From positions 310,001 to 374,000 of the forward strand of contig VXBP01010393.1 of assembly GCA_013400115.1 (NCBI GenBank): a stretch of DNA of 64,000 nucleotides, given 5' to 3'. The first letter of the stretch is position 1; every line of letters begins with the position of its first letter. Shown piece by piece: positions 9,201-21,200 of the stretch. The stretch comes from Rhinopomastus cyanomelas. Its lineage: Eukaryota > Chordata > Aves > Bucerotiformes > Rhinopomastidae. Position numbers and translations under genes: made by a program. The notes beneath the pieces are model-generated. The model saw nothing but the letters and a program-made list of their open reading frames with translations, made no database searches and had not been told where the DNA came from.

Positions 9201-12200
9201 CCTGCTGGGGCAGGGGCTGGACTGGGTGACCCTCCGAGGTCCCTCCCCATCGCTGTGGCCCCGTCACCGGTGATGTCCTTGAGCGCAGCAGCCCAGCCAG
9301 GGCCGCGCTGGCGCTTCAGACGCTTTGAGATCGAGCGGGTCCCTCTTTGCCCCCCTCCCACCCCTCAGGATCGCAGGGGAGCCTGGAGAGGTCTGAGCAG
9401 CGGAGGCAGCGGTGGGAGCAGAAGCAGCGCGGGCAGCGGCGCATCCGGCAGCGCTCGGTCAGCAGGGAGAAGTGGGTGGAGACGCTGGTGGTGGCCGACA
9501 CCAAGATGGTCGAGTTCCACGGCAGCCGGCACGTCGAGACATATGTGCTGACCGTGATGAACATGGTGAGTGCCGCTGCGCTCGGCCGCCGGCTCCCGGC
9601 CCAGGTGGGGCCTCAGCAGAGCTCCCGCCGAGCTGCTGCCACCCGCGTGTCGGCTCCTGCACCACGGGGGGCTCCCGTCGGACATCTCGTGCAGGAGGGA
9701 GCAGCTCAGCCTGCAGGGCTCTCGCCTTCCTCCGGCCTCTAGGACCCTTCCCTTCTCCTTGTGGCCCTCTGGGGAGGCTCCCCTAGGGCTGGGAACTCCA
9801 GGGGTGGCACCATCACGGGCAAACAGGCTCTGGAGCTGGAAGCACCCCCAGAGCCTGCCGCAGGGCCACCCACCACCCTCTGTGCCATGAGGAGACCTCC
9901 CGGCAGCAGAGAGACCTGCAGGGGCTGGGAGCTTTGGCTCAGACTCCCAGGAACTTGGTGCCGGCCAGGAGGGAGCTGCCGTGGCAGCAGGAGACTCTGG
10001 GCCTGGCTGGGAAGGTGCCCGGCAGGGCCGCAGCACCCGGCTGGGGTGGGAGCCCGGCAGGGCTTTGCCGGTGCCGCCAAACAAGCCGGCGGGAGCTGGG
10101 CTGGGCTGCTGCAGGGTGGCACCTCTCAGCAGAGGGCTCTGGGCGACGGCCAGCAAAGGGGCTGGGACTGGGCACAGGACCTCCCGGCAGCACCCCCGGG
10201 CGTCTGCTGCGAGCCCCAGGCCCCTGGGGAGGCGCCGGGGTCCCCTGGGTGCTCCCGGTGGGGTCTCGGGTGCTGCACCCACGCGCCCGCTCCTGACGGG
10301 CTGAAGTGCTGCAGCCAGGGCTGCTCCCTTCGTCTGGGGGGCTTCCCCTCCGGTAGCCCCCCTGGAGGTGGTGCCGGGCGAGGCGTTGGCCCCTGGCTCC
10401 AGGGCTGTGGCTCGGGGCTGTTGCAGGTGGCGGGGCTGTTCCACCACGCCAGCATCGGGAACCCCGTCAACATCGCGATCGTGCGGCTCATCCTGCTCGA
10501 GGATGAGGAGGTGAGGAGCCAGCGGGGGTCCCCAGGAGGCGGCCGGGCCGGGGCGTGCAGGGAGGTGGCCGCGGGAGCCTCTCGCGTTGCCCTGGTGGCT
10601 CCTGCGCGCGAGGAACCCGGGTGCTCAGGCCCCGCTTCCCCGTGAGGCCGGGGACGGCGGAGGAGCCGCAGAGCCCCGCTGCTCCGTCACCGTCACCCTG
10701 GGTGGAAGCCCAGCGTCGCCCCGGGGCTGTCCTCGGGGAGCCTGGCCCCGCTCCGAAGGGCTCCCAGCGCTCCCCACAGCCTTTCCTACCCCCGCCAGAT
10801 GCTTTTGTGCTGTGGTTGAGTCGCTGGTGGGGCTGGATTCCCACCCACGCCCCGACCTCCGGGCGTGGAGCAGTTCCCTCTGCAGGCAGCTCCTCCGGAT
10901 GCCCCTCTGCGTCCGCGATCAGACCCCCTCCCCGCTGCACCCCAGCGCTCCCACAGCTCCAGAGAACTTCTCGTCCCGTTGGCAGGAGGACCTGAAGATC
11001 TCCCACCATGCAGACAACACCCTGAAGAGCTTCTGCAAGTGGCAGAAGAGCATCAACGTCAAAGGAGATTCCCACCCCCTGCACCACGACGTCGCGGTCC
11101 TGCTCACAAGGTGGGGTGTCCCCGGCCGGCTTTGGGGTGTCCCCGGCCGGCTTTGGGGTGCAGGTGCTGTGCTGGAAGCACCTTGGGCTGAGGAGCATCT
11201 CGGCCGGAGCTGCTGGGGCCCCACACCGGGTGCCTGACGCCTGCGTGGGGAGGTCCGGCGGTAGCCGGCTCCGCCAGCGCCGGGGCTGAGCCTGGGAGCA
11301 GCTCCCGCAGAGCAGCCGCTCAGTCTCCAAGCCGGGTTTCCCCGGCCCTGATGCCAAGCCCCGGGGCAGCCGGATGCTCCCAGAAGCTAAGGCAGGGATT
11401 AGCTCTGCTTTCCTTGGCGCCAGGCTTGGCAGAGGAGCTGCCGAGGCGGCCCCTGGCCTCCTGGGGAGCTGGCTGAGCTCGGCTGCCCTGGGTGCGATGC
11501 CGTGCGGTGCGACCGCCGGACTCCTGGCAGAGCCGGGGCGGTTGGGGGTGACTCACGCCGCAGCAGCCCGGTTGCTGCTCCCCGGTGCCTCCCGGGTGGC
11601 CGGAGCTGCTCGGCCCCCCGCAGGCGGCGCTTCCCCGGGCGATGGAGCGGTCGCTCCGACCTGACCCCGCGCTGCCTCCGGCCGCTCTCACGCCCCCTGC
11701 TCCGTGTCTGTGCCCCTGCCCCAGGAAGGACCTCTGCGCCGCCATGAACAGACCCTGCGAGACCCTGGGGCTGTCCCACGTGGCCGGCATGTGCCAGCCC
11801 CACAGGAGCTGCAACATCAACGAGGACACGGGGCTGCCGCTGGCCTTCACCGTGGCCCACGAGCTCGGACACAGGTACCGGCGGCTGCCTCCTTCTCCTC
11901 CTCCTCCTCCTCCTCCTCCTCCTCCTCCTCCAGGCAGGGCTTGGGGAGACGCGGGTGGGCAGAGCAGGGCTGACCGCCATCTGCATCCTGGGCTTGCTGG
12001 GACAAGTGGCCTTGGTGTCCGGTTCTGAGCGGCTGCTGCTGAGGGCTTGGGGGGTGGCCCCGTTGTCACAGAGAAGGGCTGAGCCTGGAAGGTTCCGTGG
12101 GGGTCCCCTAGGCAGGGACAGTAGGGCTTGTGTCACGGGGCTGGTGACGGTTCAACTTGCCCTAACGTCAGGTCAGCTCTGGCCGGGCCGCTTGAACGTG

Positions 12201-15200
12201 GGGGTTCAGAGCAGACATAGCAGAGGGCTTGGACCAGATGACCCTCGAGGTCTTTCTGACCTGGGGTCTCTGCGGCCCCGTGGGAGCTCTGCCCGGGGAA
12301 ATCGCGGACCCAGCGAGCTGCACCGACCCGACCCCGCTGGCGCTCGTGGTCCTGTTCCCTCAGCTGAGCTCGCGGTGCAACAGCCTGGGCCATGGCTGGC
12401 GTTGGCCAGATGCCTCAGTGCTGCTGCTGGAGCAGCTGGGCCGGGACACAGAGCCACAGACGCAAGTGAGGGGTGGGAAGGGACCTCCAGAGACCATCCA
12501 GTCCAACCCCTGCCAGCAGGATCCCCTGGATCCAGTCATTAGGGGTTGGAAGGGACCCCAAAAGATCGCCCAGCCCCATCCCCTGCCACAGCAGGATCCC
12601 CTGGATCCAGTCGCACCGGAAGAGCCCAGGCAGGGTTGAAATGTCTCCAGAGAAGGAGACTCCACAAGCCCTGGGCAGCCCCGCCAGGGCTCCGTCACCC
12701 TCCCCGGGAAGCAGGCCCTTGTCCTGCTGATGGGGAGCCTCGCGCGTCCCCAGTGCCCCCGCCCGTCGTTAGGTGCCCCGGGGTGGCTGGGCTGGAGGGC
12801 GGCGGCGCTGACCTGCCCCTCGCGGGGCTGTGCTCTTACACAGCTTTGGCATTCAGCACGATGGAAGCGGCAATGACTGTGAGCCAGTTGGGAAAAGACC
12901 TTTCATCATGTCTCCACAGCTCCTGTATGACACGTCCCCCCTCACCTGGTCCCGCTGCAGCCGCGAGTACATCACACGCTTCCTCGAGTGAGTCCTCCTC
13001 TTCCTCCTCGCCCGGGGCTGGGCTGTGGGGGGCTCGTGGGGCTGCGCCTGTGCCGCTGGGTCCGTGCGGGGCAGGAGGTGGCTGTGGGAGCGCCGGGGTG
13101 CTGGCACAGGGCCGGTGGCAGCCGGGCTCGCGGAGCCGGAGGGGCCCCCCTGCTCTCAGCCTTCACCCCTGCGGGAAGGGTTTCCTGCCGGTGATGGCCT
13201 TGGGCTGTGCGAGCTGCGGTGGGGAGGACACGGAGCAGCTGGGAGCCCTCCGGCTGGGTTTGGTCCCCCTGCGCCCAGAAGGGGCAGCTCTCCCTGGGGA
13301 GCCGAGCGGAGCCCGTTGCCAGACTTGAGCTGCCGGCAGGAGACGGGGAAAGGAGCCGGCAAATGACCCCCCGCTGCCCCTGCTGGGCTGCCGGCGCTGC
13401 CGGGAGCAGAGCTTGGTCTGGGGGGAGAGCTGAGCTCTCTGCCGCCGGTGCCCGCGGGGTTAGTGGAGGCTGCTCGTGTGCAGCTGCTGCGGAACCGCTG
13501 GGCTCCTGGCACCGACAGCGGCACCGACGGGGCTGGGGGAGACAGTGCCTGGAGCACACCAGGGGCTCGGGAGGGCTGGGACCAGCTTTGGGGTGTCCAG
13601 TGCAGAGCCACAGGGGTGATGGAGGGAGGGGGGCATCTCCTTGCTGGGGAGAGGCTGAGGGAGCTGGGAAAAAGGAGCCTGAGGGGTGACCCCGTGGATG
13701 TTGATCAATATGGGAAGGGTGGGTGTCAGGAGGATGGAGCCAGGCTCTGCTCAGGGGCACCCAGTGACAGGACAAGGGGCAGCGGGTGTCAGCTGGGACA
13801 GAGGAGGCTCCCCATCAGTGTGAGAAGGACCTTGTTCCCAGGGAGGGTGCCAGAGCCCTGTCAGGGGCTGCCCAGGGGGTTGTGGAGTCTCCTTCTGTGG
13901 AGATGTTTCAAACCCCTGGTCTGTTCCTGTGTGACTGGATCTGGGGGATCCTGCTGTGTGCAGGGGGATGGGACTGGATGGTCTCTGGAGGTCCCTTCCC
14001 ATCCCCGATGCTCTGTGAGTCTGTGATTCTGTGATGGGTGGTGCCCCAGTGCAGAGGAGCGTCGCTGCGGCTCCCGCAGGAGCCTGACGCCGATGCCCAG
14101 CCGGAAGGTCTCCTTGTTCCATAGTTGGAAGAAAACCCCTCAGGAGGGGCAGCGCCGTGAGCTCTGCGCAGACCTGAGCCGGGCTGCACCCCGACTCCCT
14201 GCCCAGTTCAGCCCAGCATGGCCCACAGTGGTCCTTCCCCCCCCAGGTGGGAGAAGCAGGCTGCTCTGGCTGCCCTGGGGCCGGGGAAGCCCCTGCCCTG
14301 CTGGGAGCAGAGTTCCTGCGGGGGGGGCACACACGGGTGTCTGCTGCCAGAGAGCCCCTGCAGCCCCCGCCGCAGCTGCTCTTAGACCGGCCCAGTGCAG
14401 CCCAGCCAGAGCTCTGCTGGGAGCAGCAAAGGGGAGGGGGGGGCCCGTTAGCAGGGCCCTTCCGGGGGGCTGTGGTGCCTGCAGGGGGGTTCCTGGGCTC
14501 GGGGGGCACGCAGAGACGGCGGCTGCTGCGCAGTGGAGCCCTCGGCTGGAGCGGTGCAGGCAGGGCCCTGGCTGAGGGCTGGGCTGGGGGTGCTGGCGGC
14601 GCAGGGACCCCGGGGGCTGCTCCCAGGGAGAACGGCCCTTCCGGCTCTCGGTCGGGGTTCGGGCTGGGGGAGCCGCTGCAGCCTCGGCCCCAGTGCTCTC
14701 CCTGCCACCTGCCGTGCCCAGGGGATGGGGGCTGGCGGCCCAAAACTCGGGGCCCCTCCAGGTGCCGAAGCAGCCCCAGGGTTGCTCTGAGACGCGGGCT
14801 GGTGCCGTGGCCTCTCGCGGGTGCAGGGCAGCGGGCGCCTCCGTGAGCCACAGCCGGGGTGCTGCACGGCCGGGCCGGGCTCGCGGTGACGCTGCCGTGA
14901 CCCCTCTCCTCTTCCAGCCGCGGCTGGGGGCTCTGCCTGGACGACCCCCCTGCCCAGGAGGTGCTGGACTACCCCTTGGTGCCCCCGGGCGTCCTCTACG
15001 ACGTGGCCCACCAGTGCCGGCTGCAGTACGGCCCCTACTCCACCTTCTGCGACGACATGGACGTAAGCTGAGCGCTGTCCCCCCACCGGGCGCTGTCCCC
15101 CTGCCGGGCCCCGGGGGGGCTCTGGGGTGGCGTGGCCAGCGCGGTGACCGTGCCCCACTCACCCTGTGCCCCGCAGAGCGTCTGCCACACGCTGTGGTGC

Positions 15201-18200
15201 ACGGTGGGCAGCACCTGCCACTCCAAGCTGGACGCGGCTGTCGACGGCACCGCGTGCGGGGAGGGCAAGGTAATGCTGGCGGCCGGCGCCGGGCTCCCCT
15301 CTGCCCCTGTGCGGCCCGAGCACCCACCTGGAGCCGGGGGGCTGCCGCAGGCGGGACCAGCTCCCCGCAGCAGCTCTGTGCGGCCCGGGGCAGAGCCGTC
15401 GCGCTCCAGGGCAGGGTGTCCGTGCAAGGCAGCGCGAAGCTGCGGAGGTGTAAGAACCTCTGTGGGCATCTCCCCGCTCCTGGGGCTGGTGACCGCTGCG
15501 TCCTCGAGCCTCGCGGTCTCCTCTCCCTCTGCAGTGGTGCTTCAACGGCGAGTGTGTGCCCGTGGGCTACCGGCCCGAGGCCATTGACGGCGGCTGGAGC
15601 TCCTGGGGCTCGTGGGCTTCGTGCTCGCGCAGCTGCGGCGCCGGCGTGCAGAGCGCCGAGAGGCAGTGCAGCTGCCCCGCGTAAGCCAGCGCCGCCCGGC
15701 CAGGAGGGGGACCCCGCTGCCCCTGGAAGCCGGGGCCCTGGCCGCAGCGTGACCCCCCGCCTTTGCCCCGACAGGCCCAAGTACGGGGGCCGCTACTGCC
15801 TGGGGGAGCGGAAGCGGTTCCGCATCTGCAACGCGAGGCCGTGTCCCCCCGGCCGGCCCTCCTTCCGCCAGCTCCAGTGCAGCCAGTTCAACCCCATGCC
15901 CTACCGAGGGAAGCTCTACAGGTGGACGCCGGTGCCCAACAGCGGTGAGGGGCGGGCAGAGCCTGGCGCAGCCCCTCACAGAGCCCTGCTGGGTCTGCCC
16001 CACGCTGCTGGGCTTGCAGGGCCGGCTTGTGTTCTCGGCCTGGTGGCCCCCGCCGCTGCCCCGGTCAGCCTGTGCCCGTTGGCTTCCCCAGTCAACCCCT
16101 GCGAGCTGCACTGCCGGCCCGAGGACGAGTACTTCGCCGAGAAGCTGCGCGACGCCGTCGTCGACGGGACCCCCTGCGACGAGCTGACCGCCAGCCGCGA
16201 CCTGTGCATCAACGGCATCTGCAAGGTGGGGCCTGGGGGAGCCCGGGGACCGGGGGGAGCCCCCTCTCCCTTGTGGGTGCCGAGGGGTGGGACACGGGGC
16301 AGCGGCTGTGAGCTGGGGCGGAGGAGGTTCCACGTCAGTGTGAGAAGGATGGAGCCAGGCTCTGCTCAGGGGCACCCAGTGACAGGACAGGGAGCAGCAG
16401 GTGTGAGCTGGGGCAGAGGAGGTTCCACGTCAGTGTGAGAAGGACCTTGTTCATGGTGAGGGTGCCAGAGCCCTGGCAGGGGCTGCCCAGGGGGGCTGTG
16501 GAGTCTCCTTCTCCAGAGACATTTCAAACTCTCCTGGGCTGTTCCTGTGTGACTGGATCTGGGGGACCCTGCTGTGTCAGGGGGATGGGACTGGGTGACC
16601 TCTGGAGGTCCCTTCCAACCCCTAATGACTGGATCTGGGGGATCCTGCTGTGTCAGGGGGACGGGACTCAATGCTCTTCCGAGGTCCTTCCCGTCCCTGA
16701 CACTCTGTGGTTCTGTGAGACGGGGTACGGAAACCTGCCCCTGGAAATGGGGCCGGGGAGGCGACAGGGTGAGACCCGGCCCTGAAGTGTTGGGGGGCCT
16801 CCCCAGCCCAGCAGCCCATCCCAGCACTGGCAGATGTCCTTCTCTCCGTGATGTTGTTGTTCTTCCTGGGCAGCTCCCTACAAACGGCCGCAGCCTTGCG
16901 CGGGGTGGGAGGCACTGGGATCCAGCTGGGAGGTGCTGCTGGGCTTGGGGTGACCTTGCTGAGCTGGGCAGGGCTTCCAGCGGCCCTTGGTCACAGCAAG
17001 GTGGTCCGTTTGTTCCCACCTCCCCTTTCCCTGGGGAGGTGGCCCAGAGGGCTGGGAGCCGGCACCCACAGAGGCCCCAGTGAACGGGGTGGATGGTGGG
17101 TGGCTCTGCGTCGCACGAAGAGCAGCGGCAAACAGGGACAGCGATCGGCCAGCGAGTTCCTCGCAGCCTCTCATCTGAAGGTCGTCGGAGAGAACCTCCC
17201 CCTCTCGCTGGCCGCGGGTCCAGCAGCAGTGGGCAGGGCCCCGCTGGCTACTGGAGCTTCTGGGAAGGTCCCGTTTCCTCCCGTAACGGGCTGGGAGCCG
17301 CTTCAAAGGCTGCGGCGGGCAGGGGCTGCAGGGAGAGCTGGGGTCAGGGCTGTTCCTCGGCGCCGACAGGGGTGAAAGCCAGCAGCTGGCAGCAGACAGC
17401 ACCCTGGGGGCGGCGGAGCCCGCTGCTGGCCACACTGGCCCCTGGCCAGCTGGGTCTGGGGGCTCCACTCTGGAGCAGGACCCAGCAGGATCTTCTGGGT
17501 CTCGCTCTGCAGTTTGGCTCGAGGAGAGTCTCAGCAGCAGGGCCGGGGAGGACTGTTCCGAGGGTTTGGGGTCTGGGGGCCGGCGGGGACGGGGGCAGCT
17601 GATGGGGCTGCCTTGCAGAACGTGGGCTGCGACTACCAGATCGACTCCAACGCGGTGGAGGACCGGTGCGGCGTCTGCCACGGGGACGGCTCCACCTGCC
17701 ACACCGTCAGGAAGACCTTTGAGGACACTGAGGGGCTGGGTGAGGGCTCTTGGCTCCGGCCCCAAACTCCAGCTGCCCGTTGCCCACCAGTCTGGGCTCC
17801 CTGCTGCTGGGGGGATGCTGGCACCCACTCTGGGGGATGCTGGCACCCACTCTGGGGGGATGCTGGCACCCACTCTGGGGGGATGCTGGCACCCACCTGG
17901 GGGATGCTGGCACCCACCTGCGGGCACACAAGGTCTCTGCCCTGTGCCCCGCTCCCCTGACAGCGGTGCTCGGCTCCCTCCCCAGGCTACGTGGACATCG
18001 GGATCATCCCCGTGGGAGCCCGGGAGATCCGGATCGAGGAGGTGGCCGAGGCCGGGAACTTCCTGGCGCTGCGGGGCGAGGATCCCGACAAGTACTTCCT
18101 GAACGGCGGCTGGACCATCCAGTGGAACGGGGACTACAGAGTGGCGGGGACCACCTTCACCTACAAGAGGACAGGCAACTGGGAGAACCTCACCTCGCCG

Positions 18201-21200
18201 GGACCCACCGTGGAGCCCGTGTGGATCCAGGTAGCGGCTGGGCAGGACGAGGGCGCCCCGCAGGCGGTTGATGGCCCCAGACTGAGGTTCCTCGTGGTGC
18301 AGCCGGGTGACCACACAGAGGTCCACCCCGTGGCCCTGCAGAGGGCTGGAGCCCCCACCTCTCGCTTCGCTGTCAGGGTGAAACGTGAGCGGGCTCCTGG
18401 GCTGCTAACGGGGGCGCTGGGCACCCCCAAGCCCTCTGCCCTAGTGAAGACCCCGTGAGAGGGGGAGGCTCTGCAGAGGCGCCCTCGCTCTTGCCAAAGC
18501 CCCAAGAACAACAGGCCTTTGGCTACAATGGGAGGGCTTAGGCCAAGCAAAACAAGGGCGACTCCCCTGGCTGTGCCGGGGGCTGGCAAGCTGCCTGCCG
18601 CCTCTGGCACGTGTGGGGACCCCTTCGGAACGGGGCGAGGGTGTGAGGAGTCTCCTTCAGGTTCGCTGGTGCCCCCTCTTGCTGCCAGCACCCCGGGGGA
18701 CGGGGCACTGAGGGGCGCTCACCTGGGTCTGCCGGGGTCAGCTGCCCCTCCAGCGGTGACGCCCCTCTGCTCAGGGGGCTGGGGGGGGCTCAGCCTGATG
18801 CCGACGGGCAGGAGGGTTGCTCCTGCCCCATGTGCTGCAGCTCCTGCACCGGGGCTGCTGGTGCAGAACCTCCTGCCCCGGCTCCAGCTGCAGGGACGGG
18901 AACATCTGAGCCCGTTTCCAGAGTGGCCCTGGGCTGCTGCCAGGGTGGAGCTGGGGGGGGAGCCAGCGCGGCCCCTGGCTGGCAGACAGGGCCAGAGGGC
19001 AAACAGAACCCCAGAGCCTTCTGCTGAAAGAGACCTTCAGCATCAGCAGCCGGTCCTCGGGCGGGAGCTGGGCGTGGCCTGACGCCCCTGTGGCTCTGCG
19101 GGGCGCGTTGTCACCTCCTGAGTCGCCCCGGGGTGCAGCGGCCAGCCCCAGCCCACCTCCATGGCCCACTCGGTTGTCTCCCACAGCTGCTGTTCCAGGA
19201 GGCCAACCCGGGCGTGCGGTACCAGTACACGGTGCAGCGGCCAGCCGACAGCGCCAACGAGGTCGAGCCGACCGAGTTCCTCTGGCGCTTTGGCTCCTGG
19301 AGCACCTGCACGGCCACCTGTGGATCCGGTGAGGCTGCTGCGGCGGGTGTCCCGGCACTGCGGGGGTGCCCGAGGGGTTCCGGGGGCTCGCGGGGGTAGA
19401 GTGGAGCAGCCGAGGTCCCGCTTCGCTCGGTGCCCTCGTACCTCTGCGGGCGATGCTGGCGTTGGGGGTATGGAGACAAAGGGCCGCTGTCCCTCCTGGC
19501 TGGGCCACTCCTGGGGGTCGTGTCTGGGGTCGTGCGGGGAGCAGACGGCAGGGTGCCTGGTACAGGCTGAGCGTCGGGGTCCCACTCTGCCCCCCACTGT
19601 GCTGCTGGCCCAGCATCCCAGGGCTCGTGGGGCAGCTCGTGGGGCCACTGTGCTGCTGGCTCTAGGGGCTCCTGCTGGGGCAGGGGGTTGGGCCCTTGCG
19701 ATCCCTGACGCCCCGTGGTGCTGTGACTTGGGCCCCCATGCGGTGCCCGGCGCAGGGGTGCAGCGGCAGGCGGTGCACTGCGTGGAGAAGCTGGCCGGCA
19801 TCGTGGAGGAGCGGCACTGCGACGCCCTCACCCGCCCCGACGACCGGCAGAGGCCCTGCAGCGAGGACCCCTGCCCTGCCAGGTCTGCCCCCGCAGGGGT
19901 CACCGCGGGCGGGGGGCCTCGTGTGCGGCACCGCGTTTGCCCCCCTGGGTTGCATCGATCCTGGGTCCCAGGTCCCGTGATGGGCTGTGGGAGCAAATCC
20001 CGGCAGCTGCTGCAGGGGAAGGATCTGGCAGGACCAGGAGCCCCTCTCTGGGTGATGAGCTCCGGCTGACACAAGGCAGGGGCTGATCCATCCCTGACCC
20101 TTCCTTCTGGGCACTTGTTGGGGCTGAACTTGGGATCCCGGTTCCCCAGAGCCCTGTGGGTCACCGCAGGCTGCTGCAGCACCTCGTGTGCATCTGCTGG
20201 CCCCAAGCACCTCGTGGTTGGCACTGGCTGGGCCCTGGCACCCTGCAGTGCCCAAGGAGGTGGGATGCGAGGCAGAGCCCAGCTTGTGGCCGCTCGCTCG
20301 GGCTGAGCCCTCTCCCCTTGACCTTCCCCAGGCGGAGGGGCTGAGCCCTCTCCCCGTTCCGTTGCCAGGTGGTGGGTCGGCGAGTGGCAGCAGTGCTCGG
20401 CCTCGTGCGGCGGGTCGGGGCTGGCCAGGAGGACGGTGCTCTGCATCCAGAGCGTGGGGCTGGACGAGCAGAGGGCCCTGCAGCAGGCAGACTGCCAGCA
20501 CCTCGCCAAGCCGGAGGCCACCGCTCCCTGTAACCGGGAGGTCCCCTGTCCCTCCCAGTGGGCTGTGGGGAACTGGTCTGAGGTGAGCAGCAGCGCCGGG
20601 GAGGTCCCAGTGTCTGGTGAAGCTGGAGGGGAGCTGGGGGGCAGAGTGCCCGGAGCCATCCTCAGGCTGCTCGGGAGGGGAGGACTCGTGGCTGCGCTGC
20701 GGTGGCTGCGGAGCCTGAGCAGCTGCTGATCTCAGAGTCTCCTCCCGCCCTGGCGGCCCCGGGGTGCCCTGATGTGCAGCAGAGCCACTGGGGCCCCCTT
20801 GCCCGGCGTCCGAGGCGCCCGCTTTGCTGCCTCACGGAGGAGCCCCAGTGGGGTCACCGCTGCCCGCGCCCTGCCAGCCCTGACCTTCCCACCCCTCTTC
20901 CCTCCCCAGTGCTCGGCCACCTGTGGGAACGGGACGCGGCGGCGCCCTGTGCGCTGCAGCAACAGCACCGGGGCGCCCTGCGACCCCGCCGAGAGACCTA
21001 GCGCCGAAGGGCGCTGCTCCTCGCCGCGGTGCCGCACAGAGGGGCCGGACAGCGCCAGCCCGGAGGGGTCCGGCAGCGGCTCCGCCAGCAGGGAGGTGTT
21101 CAACGAGATCCAGCCGGTGCCCAGCAGGCCCGGCGCCAGGTTTAGCCCCTTCGCCCCGAGCGCGCCCGAGCCCGGCGGCGCCAACGTCATCCCCGAGGAG

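Larger units (their letters stand above)
6293..9480 (+). other. ADAMTS7: ADAMTS7 prodomain and furin cleavage site (exons 2-4)
   Basis: Exon 2 encodes the prodomain start (VVHPIKVDESGSFLSYDL, FYELRYRGEALRFNLSLN, LLAPGFVSERR) and the cysteine-containing CHMVGEV segment. Exon 3 continues with GVFQLMDEDYFIEPLPP and YKRQ. Exon 4 contains RRIRQRSVSREKWVETLVVA. The RIRQR|S run is a proprotein-convertase site that would release the mature enzyme in the secretory pathway. Intron 2 (1.9 kb) holds an inverted CR1, and intron 3 holds the CR1-tail minisatellite. Confidence 0.9.
9481..12987 (+). other. ADAMTS7: ADAMTS7 zinc metalloprotease domain (exons 4-8)
   Basis: Starts at WVETLVVADTKMVEFHG. Conserved segments follow: HADNTLKSFCKWQKSIN (exon 6) and KDLCAAMNRPCETLGLSHVA with INEDTGLPLAFTVAHELGH (exon 7). 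The zinc-binding motif HELGHSFGIQHD is split between exons 7 and 8. All three His ligands and the catalytic Glu are present, and exon 8 supplies the Met-turn region FIMSPQLLYD, so the enzyme is predicted to be active. Confidence 0.95.
17619..20582 (+). other. ADAMTS7: ADAMTS7 Cys-rich end, spacer and TSP1 repeats 2-4 (exons 14-18)
   Basis: Exon 14 ends the Cys-rich region (DRCGVCHGDGSTCHTV). Exons 15-16 encode the cysteine-poor spacer (GYVDIGIIPVGAREIRIEEV, KYFLNGGWTIQWNGDY, NWENLTSPGPTVEPVWIQ). TSP1-2 starts in exon 16 (FGSWSTCTATCGSGVQRQAV), TSP1-3 is in exon 18 (WWVGEWQQCSASCGG), and TSP1-4 starts at WAVGNWSECSATCGNGT across exons 18-19. In these repeats the exon boundary falls just before the first or third conserved Cys, as is usual in this family. 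Confidence 0.93.

Noticed and set aside
8953..9252. CRISPR-like or structured gene array
   Set aside because: The repeats are contiguous without unique spacers and are clearly CR1 3' tails in a vertebrate intron.
14140..15780. 546-residue minus-strand open frame over ADAMTS7 exons 9-11
   Set aside because: Shadow of GC-rich DNA opposite real exons; arginine/proline-rich with no domain.
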